Part shown: piece by piece, positions 43,032-52,667 of the stretch | Numbering within the stretch: the first letter of the stretch is position 1 | Layout of the letters: every line of letters starts with the position of its first letter | Assembly: GCF_002706425.1 (NCBI RefSeq) | Contig: NZ_CP017713.1 | Location: 682,001-746,000, forward strand | DNA: 64,000 nucleotides | DNA from: Loigolactobacillus coryniformis subsp. coryniformis KCTC 3167 = DSM 20001 | GTDB taxonomy: Bacteria; Bacillota; Bacilli; Lactobacillales; Lactobacillaceae | Direction: 5' to 3' | Made by a program: the position numbers and the translations under genes | The notes under the pieces: generated by a model | Told to the model about the DNA's origin: nothing | Database searches by the model: none | The model's input: the letters and a program-made list of their open reading frames with translations, nothing else

Positions 43032-43859
43032 ATGATCTCTTTAGTTGGTACTGATCTAGATGGCACCTTGTTTAATGAGCATAGTCAGGTATCGGTGGCT
43101 AATCGTCAGGCGATTCAGCAAATGAGCGCACAGGGGGCAAAAATTGCTATTTGTTCTGGGCGAACCTTGCCAACGGTGGATGCATTATTGCGCGATACGT
43201 TACAAGTACCAGGATATCGTGTTTGTTTAAATGGTGCTGTTGTGTATGATCCCAACAATCAACCGTTAGCGGCAATACCAGTAGCTAACGAGTTGTTGAT
43301 CGCAGCCTTTAAAATTGCACAGCATTGGCAGGTTCGGTTATGCATTTGTAGTTTAGACCAGATGCTAGTATTTGAGCCAAAGGAACTAAAACCGCTGGCC
43401 ACGCGTGATCAACCTGATGGCCAGAATCAGCAAATAACGAGTTTAACTGAGCTGGAACAGGCTTTAACGCAACCCAATGCTAAGTTCTACAAATTTACGA
43501 TCAATATGACGCACCATAACGTCTTAGGTGTCAGGCAAGCGGCCAAGGCAATCCAACAATTACCGCTACACTTTGTTCGTTCGGGCCGCTTTTTTTATGA
43601 AGCGACCGCACCCGGTGTGGATAAGTCAGCTGGGTTAGCAATTGTTGCTGCTCACGCTAACCTTGAAATGGCCGACTTTATGTGTTTTGGTGATTATGAA
43701 AATGATCTAGAAATGATTCGCGATGTTGGTTACGGGGTTGCCATGGCCAACGCAATTCCTAGTGTTAAACAAGTTGCTTGGCGTGAAACTGCTGATCATG
43801 ATCGGGATGGGGTTGCACAAGTTCTGCAGCAGGTAGTCGCACAGCATTTGGCAATTTAG
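43032..43859 (+). CDS. HAD-superfamily phosphatase, Cof/YidA type
   Basis: 275 residues. HAD motif I TDLDGTLF (Asp8 nucleophile, Asp10), motif II ICSGR, and motif IV FGDYENDLEMI with the conserved GDxxND; the large C2-type cap lies between. Such enzymes dephosphorylate sugar phosphates or flavin and pyridoxal phosphates in the cytoplasm. It stands alone between the IS30 element and the beta-glucoside cassette; sugar-phosphate detoxification would fit that setting but is inference. Confidence 0.9.
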   Translation: MISLVGTDLDGTLFNEHSQVSVANRQAIQQMSAQGAKIAICSGRTLPTVDALLRDTLQVPGYRVCLNGAVVYDPNNQPLAAIPVANELLIAAFKIAQHWQVRLCICSLDQMLVFEPKELKPLATRDQPDGQNQQITSLTELEQALTQPNAKFYKFTINMTHHNVLGVRQAAKAIQQLPLHFVRSGRFFYEATAPGVDKSAGLAIVAAHANLEMADFMCFGDYENDLEMIRDVGYGVAMANAIPSVKQVAWRETADHDRDGVAQVLQQVVAQHLAI

Positions 43860-43862
43860 GGC

Positions 43863-44474
43863 CTATTCCCAGTATATAGCTGCTAAATCAGAGACTAGAG
43901 TGGGATATTGGTTCTTAGCGGCTAGCTCATTATAATCTGTGGCAATCATTTCTAAAAGTTTCTGGTAAGTAGGTGCAGCTTGTAGGCGCTGCTCTAATCC
44001 AAAGGGATCTTCATAAGTAACCTGATTATTCGTCGCCCATTTGATCACGGCAGGAACGACGCGAATATCTTGGTTGACGCAATAAAAATCATGATTAGTG
44101 GTACTGAATAATAGGAAAAGCCAGAAATTCATATTGGTAAGTGGATTACCAATCCCGGGACTGGAGCTACGTAAGACGCCTAGCTGGATACCATTGATGT
44201 AGCCAGGGAAAATACTGCCGAATTGCTCGGCTTGATCGGTGTATAAGTCGATTTGGGTAGGTTGAAAATCAAGTGTTACATTGTGATTTTTACCGTTACT
44301 GATCATCCATAGTCGTGCAAAAAAAACACCAAATTTCCCTAATTTACGTGGATATAAGTGACCATCGATTTGGATATTAGTGCGGGTCAGCATACGGTGA
44401 ATGTTTTCTGGATCATGAGTACGATTGACTTGTGCATTTTGCTTGATTGCTGTTGGAACTTTAGGTTTTAGCAT
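43863..44474 (-). CDS. Protein of unknown function
   Basis: 203 residues, soluble, with no signal peptide or clear transmembrane segment; a hydrophobic patch NFWLFLLFSTTNHDFYCV lies near the middle. It is rich in Asn, Gln and aromatic residues. The ATG at 44474 follows AGGAG by 9 bases; the earlier ATG at 44483 touches the SD and is rejected. It converges with the HAD gene with only 3 bases between stops. I do not recognise the family. Confidence 0.7.
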   Translation of the reverse strand: MLKPKVPTAIKQNAQVNRTHDPENIHRMLTRTNIQIDGHLYPRKLGKFGVFFARLWMISNGKNHNVTLDFQPTQIDLYTDQAEQFGSIFPGYINGIQLGVLRSSSPGIGNPLTNMNFWLFLLFSTTNHDFYCVNQDIRVVPAVIKWATNNQVTYEDPFGLEQRLQAAPTYQKLLEMIATDYNELAAKNQYPTLVSDLAAIYWE

Positions 44475-44537
44475 ATAGCCCATCTCCTTTTACCCATAGT
44501 TTAGCATTAAAAATTAATTATACTAGTATTAAATGTA

Positions 44538-44581
44538 CCAAAAAGGCGTTGCGACAGTTTAGCTGTTCAACGCCTTTTTGG
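44538..44581. terminator. Bidirectional terminator
   Basis: A 13-bp stem (44538-44550 with 44569-44581) that includes A5/T5 tracts and an inner GACAG/CTGTT helix, just downstream of the GntR gene on the minus strand. Confidence 0.82.
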
Positions 44582-44596
44582 TTGAGGAAAATAGCC

Positions 44597-45304
44597 CTAA
44601 TTACTAGTTAAATTGGCTGAATGGAAGTAGAAATTCAGTCCAGGATAAACATAAATTGTTGTTGAGAAGTTGAAGATGATGTTATTCCCATAAAAATTTA
44701 GCTGATTCATTGTTAAAGCAGGTGTCCCCGTTGGTAATTCAAGTAGGGCAGCATCTTCTTCCGTCAGCTTTTCTAAGGAAATGTAATCTTCACTATTATT
44801 AGCGCTAATACCATAATTTTCGCGTAGGAAAGTAAAAATAGATTGATTGACGCTTTCAACTGACAAAAATGGTACTTCAGCACGTACATAGTAGGCTTGC
44901 TCCAAACAGTAAAGCTCGTTATTCAAATACCGCAGTCGGATCACACGATAAAGCTCGCTGCCGTTTTTGATGCTCATACGATTGGCCAAGGCTACGTCAG
45001 CATTGATCTTATCAAAGGTGATCACCTTTGATACTAATTTACCGTCGGCTAAGTGTAAGGGTTGTCCCGCACCAACCGATAAATTGATCACAGTTTTTTC
45101 CGATAAACTGATGTCGTTAATAAAATAACCGCTACCCTGTACTCGGCGTAGTAATCCCTTTTGATAGACTAAGTCGATCGCTTTACGAATTGTGTTGCGA
45201 CTAACATTGTAACGCGCCATCAGCTGAACTTCAGTGGGTAATTTTTTGTCGAATAAACCTTCATTAATTGATTTCGTAATATCGTCCGCAATATCGTGGT
45301 ACAC
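44597..45304 (-). CDS. GntR-family transcriptional regulator (HutC/UTRA type)
   Basis: 235 residues. The N-terminal winged helix has LPTEVQLMARYNVSRNTIRKAI and VQGSGYFI; the C-terminal UTRA domain binds a small ligand, probably a phosphorylated sugar. The longest frame starts earlier at a GTG (45313) with ATG next to it, but both sit on the AGGAG SD; GTG 45304 (MYHDIADDI) has 8-base spacing. It is divergent from the PTS IIA and 6-phospho-beta-glucosidase genes and TGGTAC motifs lie between, so it likely controls that cassette and itself. Confidence 0.9.
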   Translation of the reverse strand: MYHDIADDITKSINEGLFDKKLPTEVQLMARYNVSRNTIRKAIDLVYQKGLLRRVQGSGYFINDISLSEKTVINLSVGAGQPLHLADGKLVSKVITFDKINADVALANRMSIKNGSELYRVIRLRYLNNELYCLEQAYYVRAEVPFLSVESVNQSIFTFLRENYGISANNSEDYISLEKLTEEDAALLELPTGTPALTMNQLNFYGNNIIFNFSTTIYVYPGLNFYFHSANLTSN

Positions 45305-45331
45305 AGTCATCACTCCTGTAAAAAAAATTAA

Positions 45332-45353
45332 TGGTACTTGTAAAATTGGTACC
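45332..45353. promoter_or_regulatory. Putative GntR operator repeats
   Basis: TGGTAC occurs at 45332-45337 and again, as TTGGTACC, at 45346-45353, overlapping the -35 of the plus-strand promoter and the gntR 5' leader. A further TGGTAC lies at 48498-48503 before the IIC gene. The pattern suggests a shared operator. Confidence 0.5.
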
Positions 45354-45366
45354 TACGAGTTATACT
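45338..45366 (+). promoter_or_regulatory. Candidate promoter of the beta-glucoside cassette
   Basis: TTGTAA at 45338-45343, 17-base spacer, TATACT at 45361-45366, between and within the putative operator repeats. It leaves a leader of about 230 bases before the IIA gene, in which I see only the cre-like site. Confidence 0.5.
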
Positions 45367-45376
45367 TTCGTTGTAA

Positions 45377-45391
45377 TGAAAGCGATTTATA
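45377..45391 (+). promoter_or_regulatory. Candidate cre site (CcpA)
   Basis: ATGAAAGCGATTTAT matches the cre core TGAAAGCG but departs in the right half. Located just after the -10, where CcpA would repress. Confidence 0.45.
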
Positions 45392-45606
45392 TGTCAACTC
45401 TTTTCGCTCGCTAAAACCTTGAACCAGTCGAATACAGTCGGCGCAAGCGCACAAAACGTTGCAACCCCTTTGTTTGATGCTAACACAAAATGACTAATGG
45501 CGCACTCTAATATTTTTCATTTACCGGTGTTGATCTGTGTTTGGCCCTAGAAAATAGTCTGAAATACGTAATCGTTATTTAAATGAAAATGAGGTAGGGA
45601 TGGCAA

Positions 45607-45945
45607 ATGATCGAAACCGAAACTGAGAACAGTAACTTACAGGCAGTAATGGGGTTGATTCTAAATGGCGGTAACGCAAAAAGTTCAGCCTTTGAGGCAA
45701 TTAATGCCGCTAAAACGGGTGACTTTACAACGGCTGACGCAAAATTAGCTGAGGCAGATAAATTTCTTGTGGATGCCCACAATGCCCAGACTGGTATGCT
45801 GACAGCGGAAGCTAATGGTGAACACGCGAATGTATCACTGCTGATGGTCCATTCGCAAGATCACATCATGACGGCGATCACTTTCCGCGACCTAGCCGGT
45901 GAGATCGTTGATTTATACAAGCGTTTGGCGCAAGCAGGTAAATAA
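45607..45945 (+). CDS. PTS lactose/cellobiose-family IIA component
   Basis: 112 residues, all-helical IIA of the Lac family. The phosphorylated histidine is His82 in LLMVHSQDHIMT, with Asp85 as the trimer metal ligand. It receives phosphate from HPr. ATG 45607 has an AGGG SD at 8 bases. The 6-phospho-beta-glucosidase gene follows after about 40 bases. No IIB gene lies anywhere in the cassette. Confidence 0.92.
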   Translation: MIETETENSNLQAVMGLILNGGNAKSSAFEAINAAKTGDFTTADAKLAEADKFLVDAHNAQTGMLTAEANGEHANVSLLMVHSQDHIMTAITFRDLAGEIVDLYKRLAQAGK

Positions 45946-47442
<1,497 letters not shown>

Positions 47443-47513
47443 AAACTATAAATGTCGTATTTTAGTCGTTTAGTGTTTAAGCACAATAACGACATGTTAA
47501 TCGTTTTAAAAGG

Positions 47514-47540
47514 ATAAGGCGGCAGCTGCTGCCTTATTTT
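47514..47540 (+). terminator. Terminator after the 6-phospho-beta-glucosidase gene
   Basis: ATAAGGCGGCA pairs with TGCTGCCTTAT around a tight loop, followed by TTTT. Confidence 0.75.
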
Positions 47541-47599
47541 AATTTCAGTTTGGTGATTGACACCGATATATGGAATTTATTCCTACCAATAGTTAAACG

Positions 47600-47608
47600 T
47601 GGTAAACT
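47600..47608 (+). promoter_or_regulatory. Extended -10 promoter for the RpiR-family gene
   Basis: TGGTAAACT, 52 bases before the ATG; the -35 is weak. A consensus TTGACA further up (about 47557) lacks a matching -10. Confidence 0.4.
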
Positions 47609-47660
47609 TACTTTAGTCCATACCAATTCTTTTTAATCTAAAAAAGCAGAAGGTGACAGC

Positions 47661-48407
47661 ATGTTCTCATACCAGCAGATCCGTTCACTCAATCAGCTAG
47701 AAATGACGGTTTATAAATTTATTATCAGCCATCCGAATGATGTTGAACGTTTGACGATTCGACAGATGGCTGAACAAAGCCATGTTTCTGCCACTACGAT
47801 TCTTCGTTTTCTAAAGAAGGTCGGCTATAGTGGCTTCTCTGAGTTTAAGTTTGCATTGAAGCAACAGCGGCAACAAGAAGCAGTCCAACCAAAATTACAG
47901 GACTTGGCGCTAATCAAGCAATTCTTCGATCAACTTAGTGATCATCATTTCAATGATCAGATTGCTCACGCTGCAAGTATGGTGGCGGCCGCTAAAACTA
48001 CGATTTTTTTCGGCTTAGGTACAAGTGGTAGTTTAGCGCAATATGGCGGCCGTTTATTCGCTAATTATGGTATTTATACGCTGATGATCTCAGATCCGTT
48101 TCGTACGCCGCCAGTAGTTGAACATGATTTTTATGATAGTTTGTTGATCTTGTTGTCAGTTTCAGGGGAGACTGAAGAAGTTTTGCGGCAAGCACGTTTT
48201 TATAAGGAAAATGGTGCCAACATATTGGCAATCACAGCCGATGCGTATTCGACGTTAGCTCAATTAGCCGATTTTAATATTGCATATAATATTCCGCAGA
48301 CACAGGACGTGCAGGGGCATTTATCTACCCAACTACCAGTTGTCTTTTTATTAGAACAAATTGCACAACACGCGTATCAAGAAGTCGCAGAGCATTTAGT
48401 GCTATAG
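47661..48407 (+). CDS. MurR/RpiR-family transcriptional regulator
   Basis: 248 residues: N-terminal HTH_6 (RLTIRQMAEQSHVSATTILRFLKKVGYSGFSEFK) and a C-terminal SIS phosphosugar-binding domain (about 100-235, FFGLGTSGSLAQYGGRLF and LSVSGETEEVLRQA). Ligand is likely a hexose phosphate. GAAGG SD upstream. Positioned between the glucosidase and the IIC gene, it probably regulates the sugar genes together with the GntR protein. Confidence 0.92.
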   Translation: MFSYQQIRSLNQLEMTVYKFIISHPNDVERLTIRQMAEQSHVSATTILRFLKKVGYSGFSEFKFALKQQRQQEAVQPKLQDLALIKQFFDQLSDHHFNDQIAHAASMVAAAKTTIFFGLGTSGSLAQYGGRLFANYGIYTLMISDPFRTPPVVEHDFYDSLLILLSVSGETEEVLRQARFYKENGANILAITADAYSTLAQLADFNIAYNIPQTQDVQGHLSTQLPVVFLLEQIAQHAYQEVAEHLVL

Positions 48408-48414
48408 CTTCGGA

Positions 48415-48444
48415 ATATGTTCCAAGTGCGGAACATGTTTTTTT
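48415..48444 (+). terminator. Terminator after the RpiR-family gene
   Basis: A 9-bp stem (48415-48423 with 48430-48438) and T7 tract. Confidence 0.85.
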
Positions 48445-48475
48445 GTACAGTACATTTTCTAATTATGGGTAGAAG

Positions 48476-48494
48476 GGTATACAAGCTTTATACC
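48476..48494 (+). promoter_or_regulatory. Palindromic site upstream of the IIC gene
   Basis: GGTATA-CAAGCTT-TATACC is a 19-bp inverted repeat, followed by a TGGTAC motif (48498-48503). A likely operator for the RpiR or GntR regulator. Confidence 0.45.
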
Positions 48495-48514
48495 AGGTGG
48501 TACATTTATTATGT

Positions 48515-48528
48515 TGAAAGCGCGTTCA
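48515..48528 (+). promoter_or_regulatory. cre site (CcpA) upstream of the IIC gene
   Basis: TGAAAGCGCGTTCA differs from the ideal cre TGAAAGCGCTTTCA at one position. Catabolite repression of the permease gene is implied. Confidence 0.65.
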
Positions 48529-48630
48529 ACTGTGCTATTTCAATAATTAATGTTAGCCGTAGTCGATTTTTATTCTATTTGTAAATTGCCATTTATAAGA
48601 TTGCGGGTAATAAAAAATGGGGGTTTTTGT

Positions 48631-49955
48631 ATGAGCGAGAAGAAGTCCAGTTTCGTACAGGATTGATTGATACCATTAACTGGTAAAATCGCTTCTTCAC
48701 GTCATCTAGTTGCATTGCGTGATGGCTTTGCGCTAGTTATGCCGCTGATCATCATCGGCTCAGTTTTCATGATCATCAGTAACTTTCCAATTCCAGCTTA
48801 CTTGGCTTGGATGACTTCTGTATTCGGTCCTAATTGGGCGACAGTAGTTGGTTGGGCAACTAACGCAACGTTCTCGATCATTGGGATGGTTGCAGTTATT
48901 GGGATCTCTTATCAATTGGCACAATCGTATAAGGATGTTGATCCTTTGGCGGCTAGTATGATTGCCTTAGGTGCATTTATGTTAACGATTCCGTTGCATA
49001 TTGATAAAGCCGGTGCTGCATTTGTTCCGTTAGCACAACTTGGTTCTGTTGGTTTATTTGAAGCCTTATTGATTGGCTTGTTCATCACTGATTTTATGTG
49101 TGGATGATGCATAAGAATTGGCAGTTCCACATGCCAGATACAGTTCCACCGGCCGTTGGTAATGCCTTTTCTTCATTAATTCCAGGTTTTGTGGTCATTA
49201 TTGTAATGTGGTTGATTCGCTTAGGTATCAGCTTTACTTTCTTTAAAACGATTCCTAATGTGATCACCGTTATTTTAACACAACCATTAACTGCCGTTGG
49301 TGGTTCCATCTGGGGTGCGCTAGTTGCTGAATTCTTCGTTTCCTTCTTATGGTTATTCGGTATTCACGGGGCTAACGTTGTCGGCGGGATCATGGCACCA
49401 ATTTGGTTAGGTCAAATGGCACAAAATGCTGATGCCGTTAAAGCACACAAAGCAATTCCGAATATTGTTAACCAACAATTTGTTGATAACTTCGTTCATG
49501 CCGGTGGTTCTGGTGAAACGATCTCCTTAGCTTTGATGATGTTTTTCTTAGCTAAATCTGCTAACTTAAAAGCCATTGGTCAGTTAGCGGGTGCGCCTGC
49601 ACTATTCAATATTAATGAGCCGATCATGTTTGGGATGCCGATCGTTTTGAACCCAGTCATGGCTATTCCATTTATCGTTGTCCCGCTGGTATCGGTTATT
49701 ACAACCTATTACTCAATGAAATTTGGGTGGGTGGCTAGAACCATTGGGGTTGCCGTTCCTTGGACAACACCGCCAATTATTTCTGGTTGGTTAGCAACAG
49801 GTCATTTATCCGGTGCTGTTTTGCAATTAGTCAACTTTGTTATCGGTGGGGCAATTTACTACCCATTCTTCAAGTTTGCTGATCGTCAAGCTTTGAAAGC
49901 TGAAGCAAAAATGGCTGCAGAAGAAGCTGCTGCTGCACAAGAAGCAACTAACTAA
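48631..49955 (+). pseudogene. PTS cellobiose-type IIC permease, disrupted (nonsense plus frameshift)
   Basis: ATG 48631 (GGGGG region upstream) starts MSEKKSSFVQD, then TGA at 48664-48666, then continues in the same frame with LIPLTGKIASSRHLVALRDG. At about 49090-49097 the frame shifts: the first part ends in ...GLFITDFMCG-stop while the second resumes in another frame as YVWMMHKNWQFHMPD. A one-base loss in the ATTTTAT tract explains it. The joined product would be about 440 residues with the EIIC multi-helix fold, including GVAVPWTTPPIISGWL. With both lesions the protein cannot be made as one chain, unless they are sequencing errors. Confidence 0.85.
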
Positions 49956-49965
49956 GCATTCTATA

Positions 49966-49997
49966 AAAATCTGTCGGCGTTTGCGGCAGATTTTTTT
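49966..49997 (+). terminator. Terminator after the IIC pseudogene
   Basis: Stem 49966-49976 with 49984-49994 (one wobble) followed by T tract. Confidence 0.82.
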
Positions 49998-50097
49998 AGT
50001 CAATGGTCAATTAGGCCTGAATACGCTAAGATAAGTGTATAAGGCTAAATAATAACAATCATTCAAAATAAAAAAGTCTGTGAAGGGAAGACAGATC

Positions 50098-50556
50098 ATG
50101 AGTAAACATAAACGAGTTGCCAGTGTTCAGGCTGAAGCAGCTGCACAAAAAAATGTGGATACGATTCTGCAGAATATGCATAAGGGGCAAAAAACAATTG
50201 CATCATTACCTAAATGGTCACAAGAATTAGCTCATCATCGCTTTGGTTGGTCAGAACTTATTTCATTTTTACCATTGATCATTATTACGCTGACATCACC
50301 GTTGTTGTCTAGTCAGGTATCAATGGGGCAAGGCTTGGTGGTTAACAAGAATGCCTTGTTCATCATTCCTTTTGCCAGCTTATTGATCTCAGCCGGATGT
50401 TATTTGAATGTTAAAATCCGGCGTAAGGGTGAACGTATTACCGATATCGATCATTTTGCGATGAATGAGATTTTTACCTTGTTATCGAATGTTGTTGTGG
50501 TTGCGCTTTGTTCAGGTGTTTTAATTTATCAATTGATTCGAGTATTTACCGCTTAA
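50098..50556 (+). CDS. Small membrane protein of unknown function
   Basis: 152 residues: a charged cytoplasmic N-terminus (1-50) and three predicted transmembrane helices (about 55-75, 88-106 and 122-147). ATG 50098 follows GAAGGG; the longer GTG 50080 is just before that SD and is rejected. No family recognised. It has its own terminator and may be the last gene of the sugar cassette or a separate unit. Confidence 0.68.
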   Translation: MSKHKRVASVQAEAAAQKNVDTILQNMHKGQKTIASLPKWSQELAHHRFGWSELISFLPLIIITLTSPLLSSQVSMGQGLVVNKNALFIIPFASLLISAGCYLNVKIRRKGERITDIDHFAMNEIFTLLSNVVVVALCSGVLIYQLIRVFTA

Positions 50557-50566
50557 TAAAATGGCT

Positions 50567-50588
50567 AAACCGCTTAACGCGGTTTTTT
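50567..50588 (+). terminator. Terminator between convergent genes
   Basis: AAACCGC pairs with GCGGTTT, then T6; the stop of the minus-strand prepilin peptidase overlaps its right end. Confidence 0.75.
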
Positions 50589-51264
50589 AATGCAGAAAAG
50601 TGAAAAGCTGTTGCAGCCAGATACCAAGACTGAGGTAGGGGATGAACGGAATCGTTTTGTGTTGGTAAAATGCATGTCCACCGATAGCCAATAAACAAGC
50701 AAACAACAGCATTTGGATCGTACTGTTAAATCCATAAAGTAGTCCTATTCCAGCCAGCAGTTGAACATCACCGCTACCAAGGCCACGGGAGAAATGAGCA
50801 AATAAACCGAGTCCACTTACGAGCAACAACATAGCCGTCAAATGAAGCGGTTCGTGTGGCAGCAATAGTAGCGTTATTAGCCAGGGCCAAAATAAAACGG
50901 GCAATAAGATACGCTGTTTAATGTCGATCCAACTAAATAAAAATAAGCCAGCAAACAATAAGCCAGTAAAACTTGGTGCAGCGGCCGTAAGCCAAATAAA
51001 GAGACCAAGAAAACCGCCGATAATTTCGCTGACCCAAGCGGCCAATGGAATTGGTGTTGCGCAGTAATAACAATGCCCCCGTAATAAAGGGTAACTGATC
51101 AACGGTAATAGCTGCCACCAACAAAGGGGATGTTGGCAAACCGTACAATGAGACTTGGGTTTGATGAGCGACTGGCCAGCCGTTAAGCGTTCTGCACATA
51201 AAAAGAGACCTGAAGCTAAACTAGCTCCAAAATAAATGATCAGTGTATATAATAGAAGTAACAT
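50587..51264 (-). CDS. comC: Prepilin peptidase (A24 family, ComC-like)
   Basis: 225 residues, polytopic. The N-terminal DiS_P_DiS zinc-type domain has two CxxC pairs (HCTVCQHP and CYYCATP), and the catalytic aspartates are in FSWIDIKQRIL and GSGDVQLL. It cleaves and may methylate type IV pilin-like proteins, here most likely the ComG pseudopilins of the DNA-uptake machinery. It points away from rpsL. From memory this gene often lies between rpoC and rpsL in lactobacilli. Confidence 0.9.
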   Translation of the reverse strand: MLLLLYTLIIYFGASLASGLFLCAERLTAGQSLIKPKSHCTVCQHPLCWWQLLPLISYPLLRGHCYYCATPIPLAAWVSEIIGGFLGLFIWLTAAAPSFTGLLFAGLFLFSWIDIKQRILLPVLFWPWLITLLLLPHEPLHLTAMLLLVSGLGLFAHFSRGLGSGDVQLLAGIGLLYGFNSTIQMLLFACLLAIGGHAFYQHKTIPFIPYLSLGIWLQQLFTFLH

Positions 51265-51575
51265 GATAATCCTCCAGATAAATTGTCAGCGGGGTGTAAA
51301 AATAGGTCACTATATTTAAACTACGCAATTTTTTCGTAATTTGTTTTTGATCGTAAGTTGACACTGCGAAAATAGCATGGTATTCTAACAAAGGTGCTTT
51401 TTGTCGAACAGTTTTCCATTTAATTATGGGCGTGCTGACTGTGAGCGACTGCACATTGATTTCTAGATGTGTTTTCACTCTTTTTTATTGCGCGTAATTC
51501 ACTACATTTAAAAAAGAGACACCTGGAAGTGTGGACTTATATTTTTGATTTGATTAGGAAGGGAGAATTCTATAG
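51265..51575. other. Divergent intergenic region between comC and rpsL
   Basis: About 310 bases. An 85-codon minus-strand frame here overlaps the comC start, lacks recognisable features and is not called. A small hairpin around ACACCTGGAAGTGT (near 51520-51533) precedes rpsL; I cannot pick a convincing str-operon promoter by eye. Confidence 0.5.
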
Positions 51576-51989
51576 ATGCCTACGATTAACCAATTAGTAC
51601 GTAAAGGTCGTAAATCTAGAACTACTAAATCTGATGCACCTGCTTTAAACTTCGGGTACAACAGTATGAAAAAGATCCAAACTAACAATCCTGCACCACA
51701 AAAACGTGGGGTAGCAACTCGTGTCGGTACAATGACACCTAAAAAGCCTAACTCCGCATTACGTAAGTATGCGCGTGTTCGCTTGTCTAACTTGATCGAA
51801 GTTACTGCTTATATCCCTGGTATTGGCCATAACTTGCAAGAACATAGTGTTGTTTTGATCCGTGGCGGCCGTGTTAAGGATTTACCTGGTGTACGTTACC
51901 ATATCGTCCGTGGTGCTTTAGATACTGCCGGTGTTACTGACCGTATGCAAAGCCGTTCCAAGTACGGTACAAAACGTCCTAAGAAATAA
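51576..51989 (+). CDS. rpsL: 30S ribosomal protein S12
   Basis: 137 residues, full length. It contributes to the decoding centre. The streptomycin-relevant motifs [17 protein letters not shown] and [13 protein letters not shown] have the wild-type lysines. GGGAG SD. First gene of the str operon rpsL-rpsG-fusA. Confidence 0.99.
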   Translation: MPTINQLVRKGRKSRTTKSDAPALNFGYNSMKKIQTNNPAPQKRGVATRVGTMTPKKPNSALRKYARVRLSNLIEVTAYIPGIGHNLQEHSVVLIRGGRVKDLPGVRYHIVRGALDTAGVTDRMQSRSKYGTKRPKK

Positions 51990-52061
51990 GACACTTAATT
52001 AACGCTAAAAACATAATTATGTTAGCAAGTAATGACTTGCTGATTCAGGAGGTTACGTAAT

Positions 52062-52532
52062 ATGCCAAGAAAAGGCGCTGCAGCAAAACGCGATGTATTA
52101 CCAGATCCAATTTACAATTCTAAATTGGTTACGCGCTTGATCAACCGTTTGATGGTTGACGGTAAGCGTGGTACTGCGTCCACAATTCTTTACAAATCAT
52201 TTGACAACATCAAAGAATCAACTGGTAACGATCCATTGGAAGTTTTCGAACAAGCAATGAAGAACATCATGCCAGTTCTTGAAGTTAAAGCTCGCCGTGT
52301 TGGTGGCTCTAACTACCAAGTACCGATCGAAGTACGTCCAGATCGTCGTACAACATTAGGTTTACGTTGGTTGGTTCAATATTCACGTCAACGTGGCGAA
52401 CATACAATGGATGAACGCTTAGCACGTGAAATTATGGATGCCGCTAACAATACCGGCGCAGCAGTTAAGAAGCGTGAAGATACGCATAAAATGGCTGACG
52501 CTAACCGTGCATTTGCACATTATCGTTGGTAA
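52062..52532 (+). CDS. rpsG: 30S ribosomal protein S7
   Basis: 156 residues, typical length; nucleates the 30S head and contacts the E-site tRNA. It begins [16 protein letters not shown] and has an AGGAGG SD. The 72-base gap after rpsL holds a 7-bp hairpin (AGCAAGT with ACTTGCT) next to the SD, which could be a translational control site. Confidence 0.99.
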   Translation: MPRKGAAAKRDVLPDPIYNSKLVTRLINRLMVDGKRGTASTILYKSFDNIKESTGNDPLEVFEQAMKNIMPVLEVKARRVGGSNYQVPIEVRPDRRTTLGLRWLVQYSRQRGEHTMDERLAREIMDAANNTGAAVKKREDTHKMADANRAFAHYRW

Positions 52533-52555
52533 TCTAAAGTTATTAGTTAAAAGTC

Positions 52556-52592
52556 GGGCTATTATATGTGTTTCCATATAGTAGCCCCTTTT
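52556..52592 (+). terminator. Intra-operon hairpin between rpsG and fusA (attenuator-like)
   Basis: A 13-bp stem (52556-52568 with 52575-52587) with a 6-base loop is followed by CTTTTG, a weak T tract. It may terminate part of the transcripts and lower fusA relative to the ribosomal proteins, or mark an RNA processing site. Confidence 0.55.
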
Positions 52593-52667
52593 GCTGAAAC
52601 GGCTTAATTATAATGACTATTGAGGTCGCATAGACGACTTTTTAATGAGAGGAGAAACATTTCTACA

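Noticed and set aside
51221-51478. 85-codon minus-strand frame before comC
   Set aside because: Overlaps the comC start in another frame, has no recognisable domain, and no supporting SD that I can see.
51490-51575. str operon promoter before rpsL
   Set aside because: Several A/T-rich hexamers exist but none pairs with a credible -35 at proper spacing, so none is annotated.
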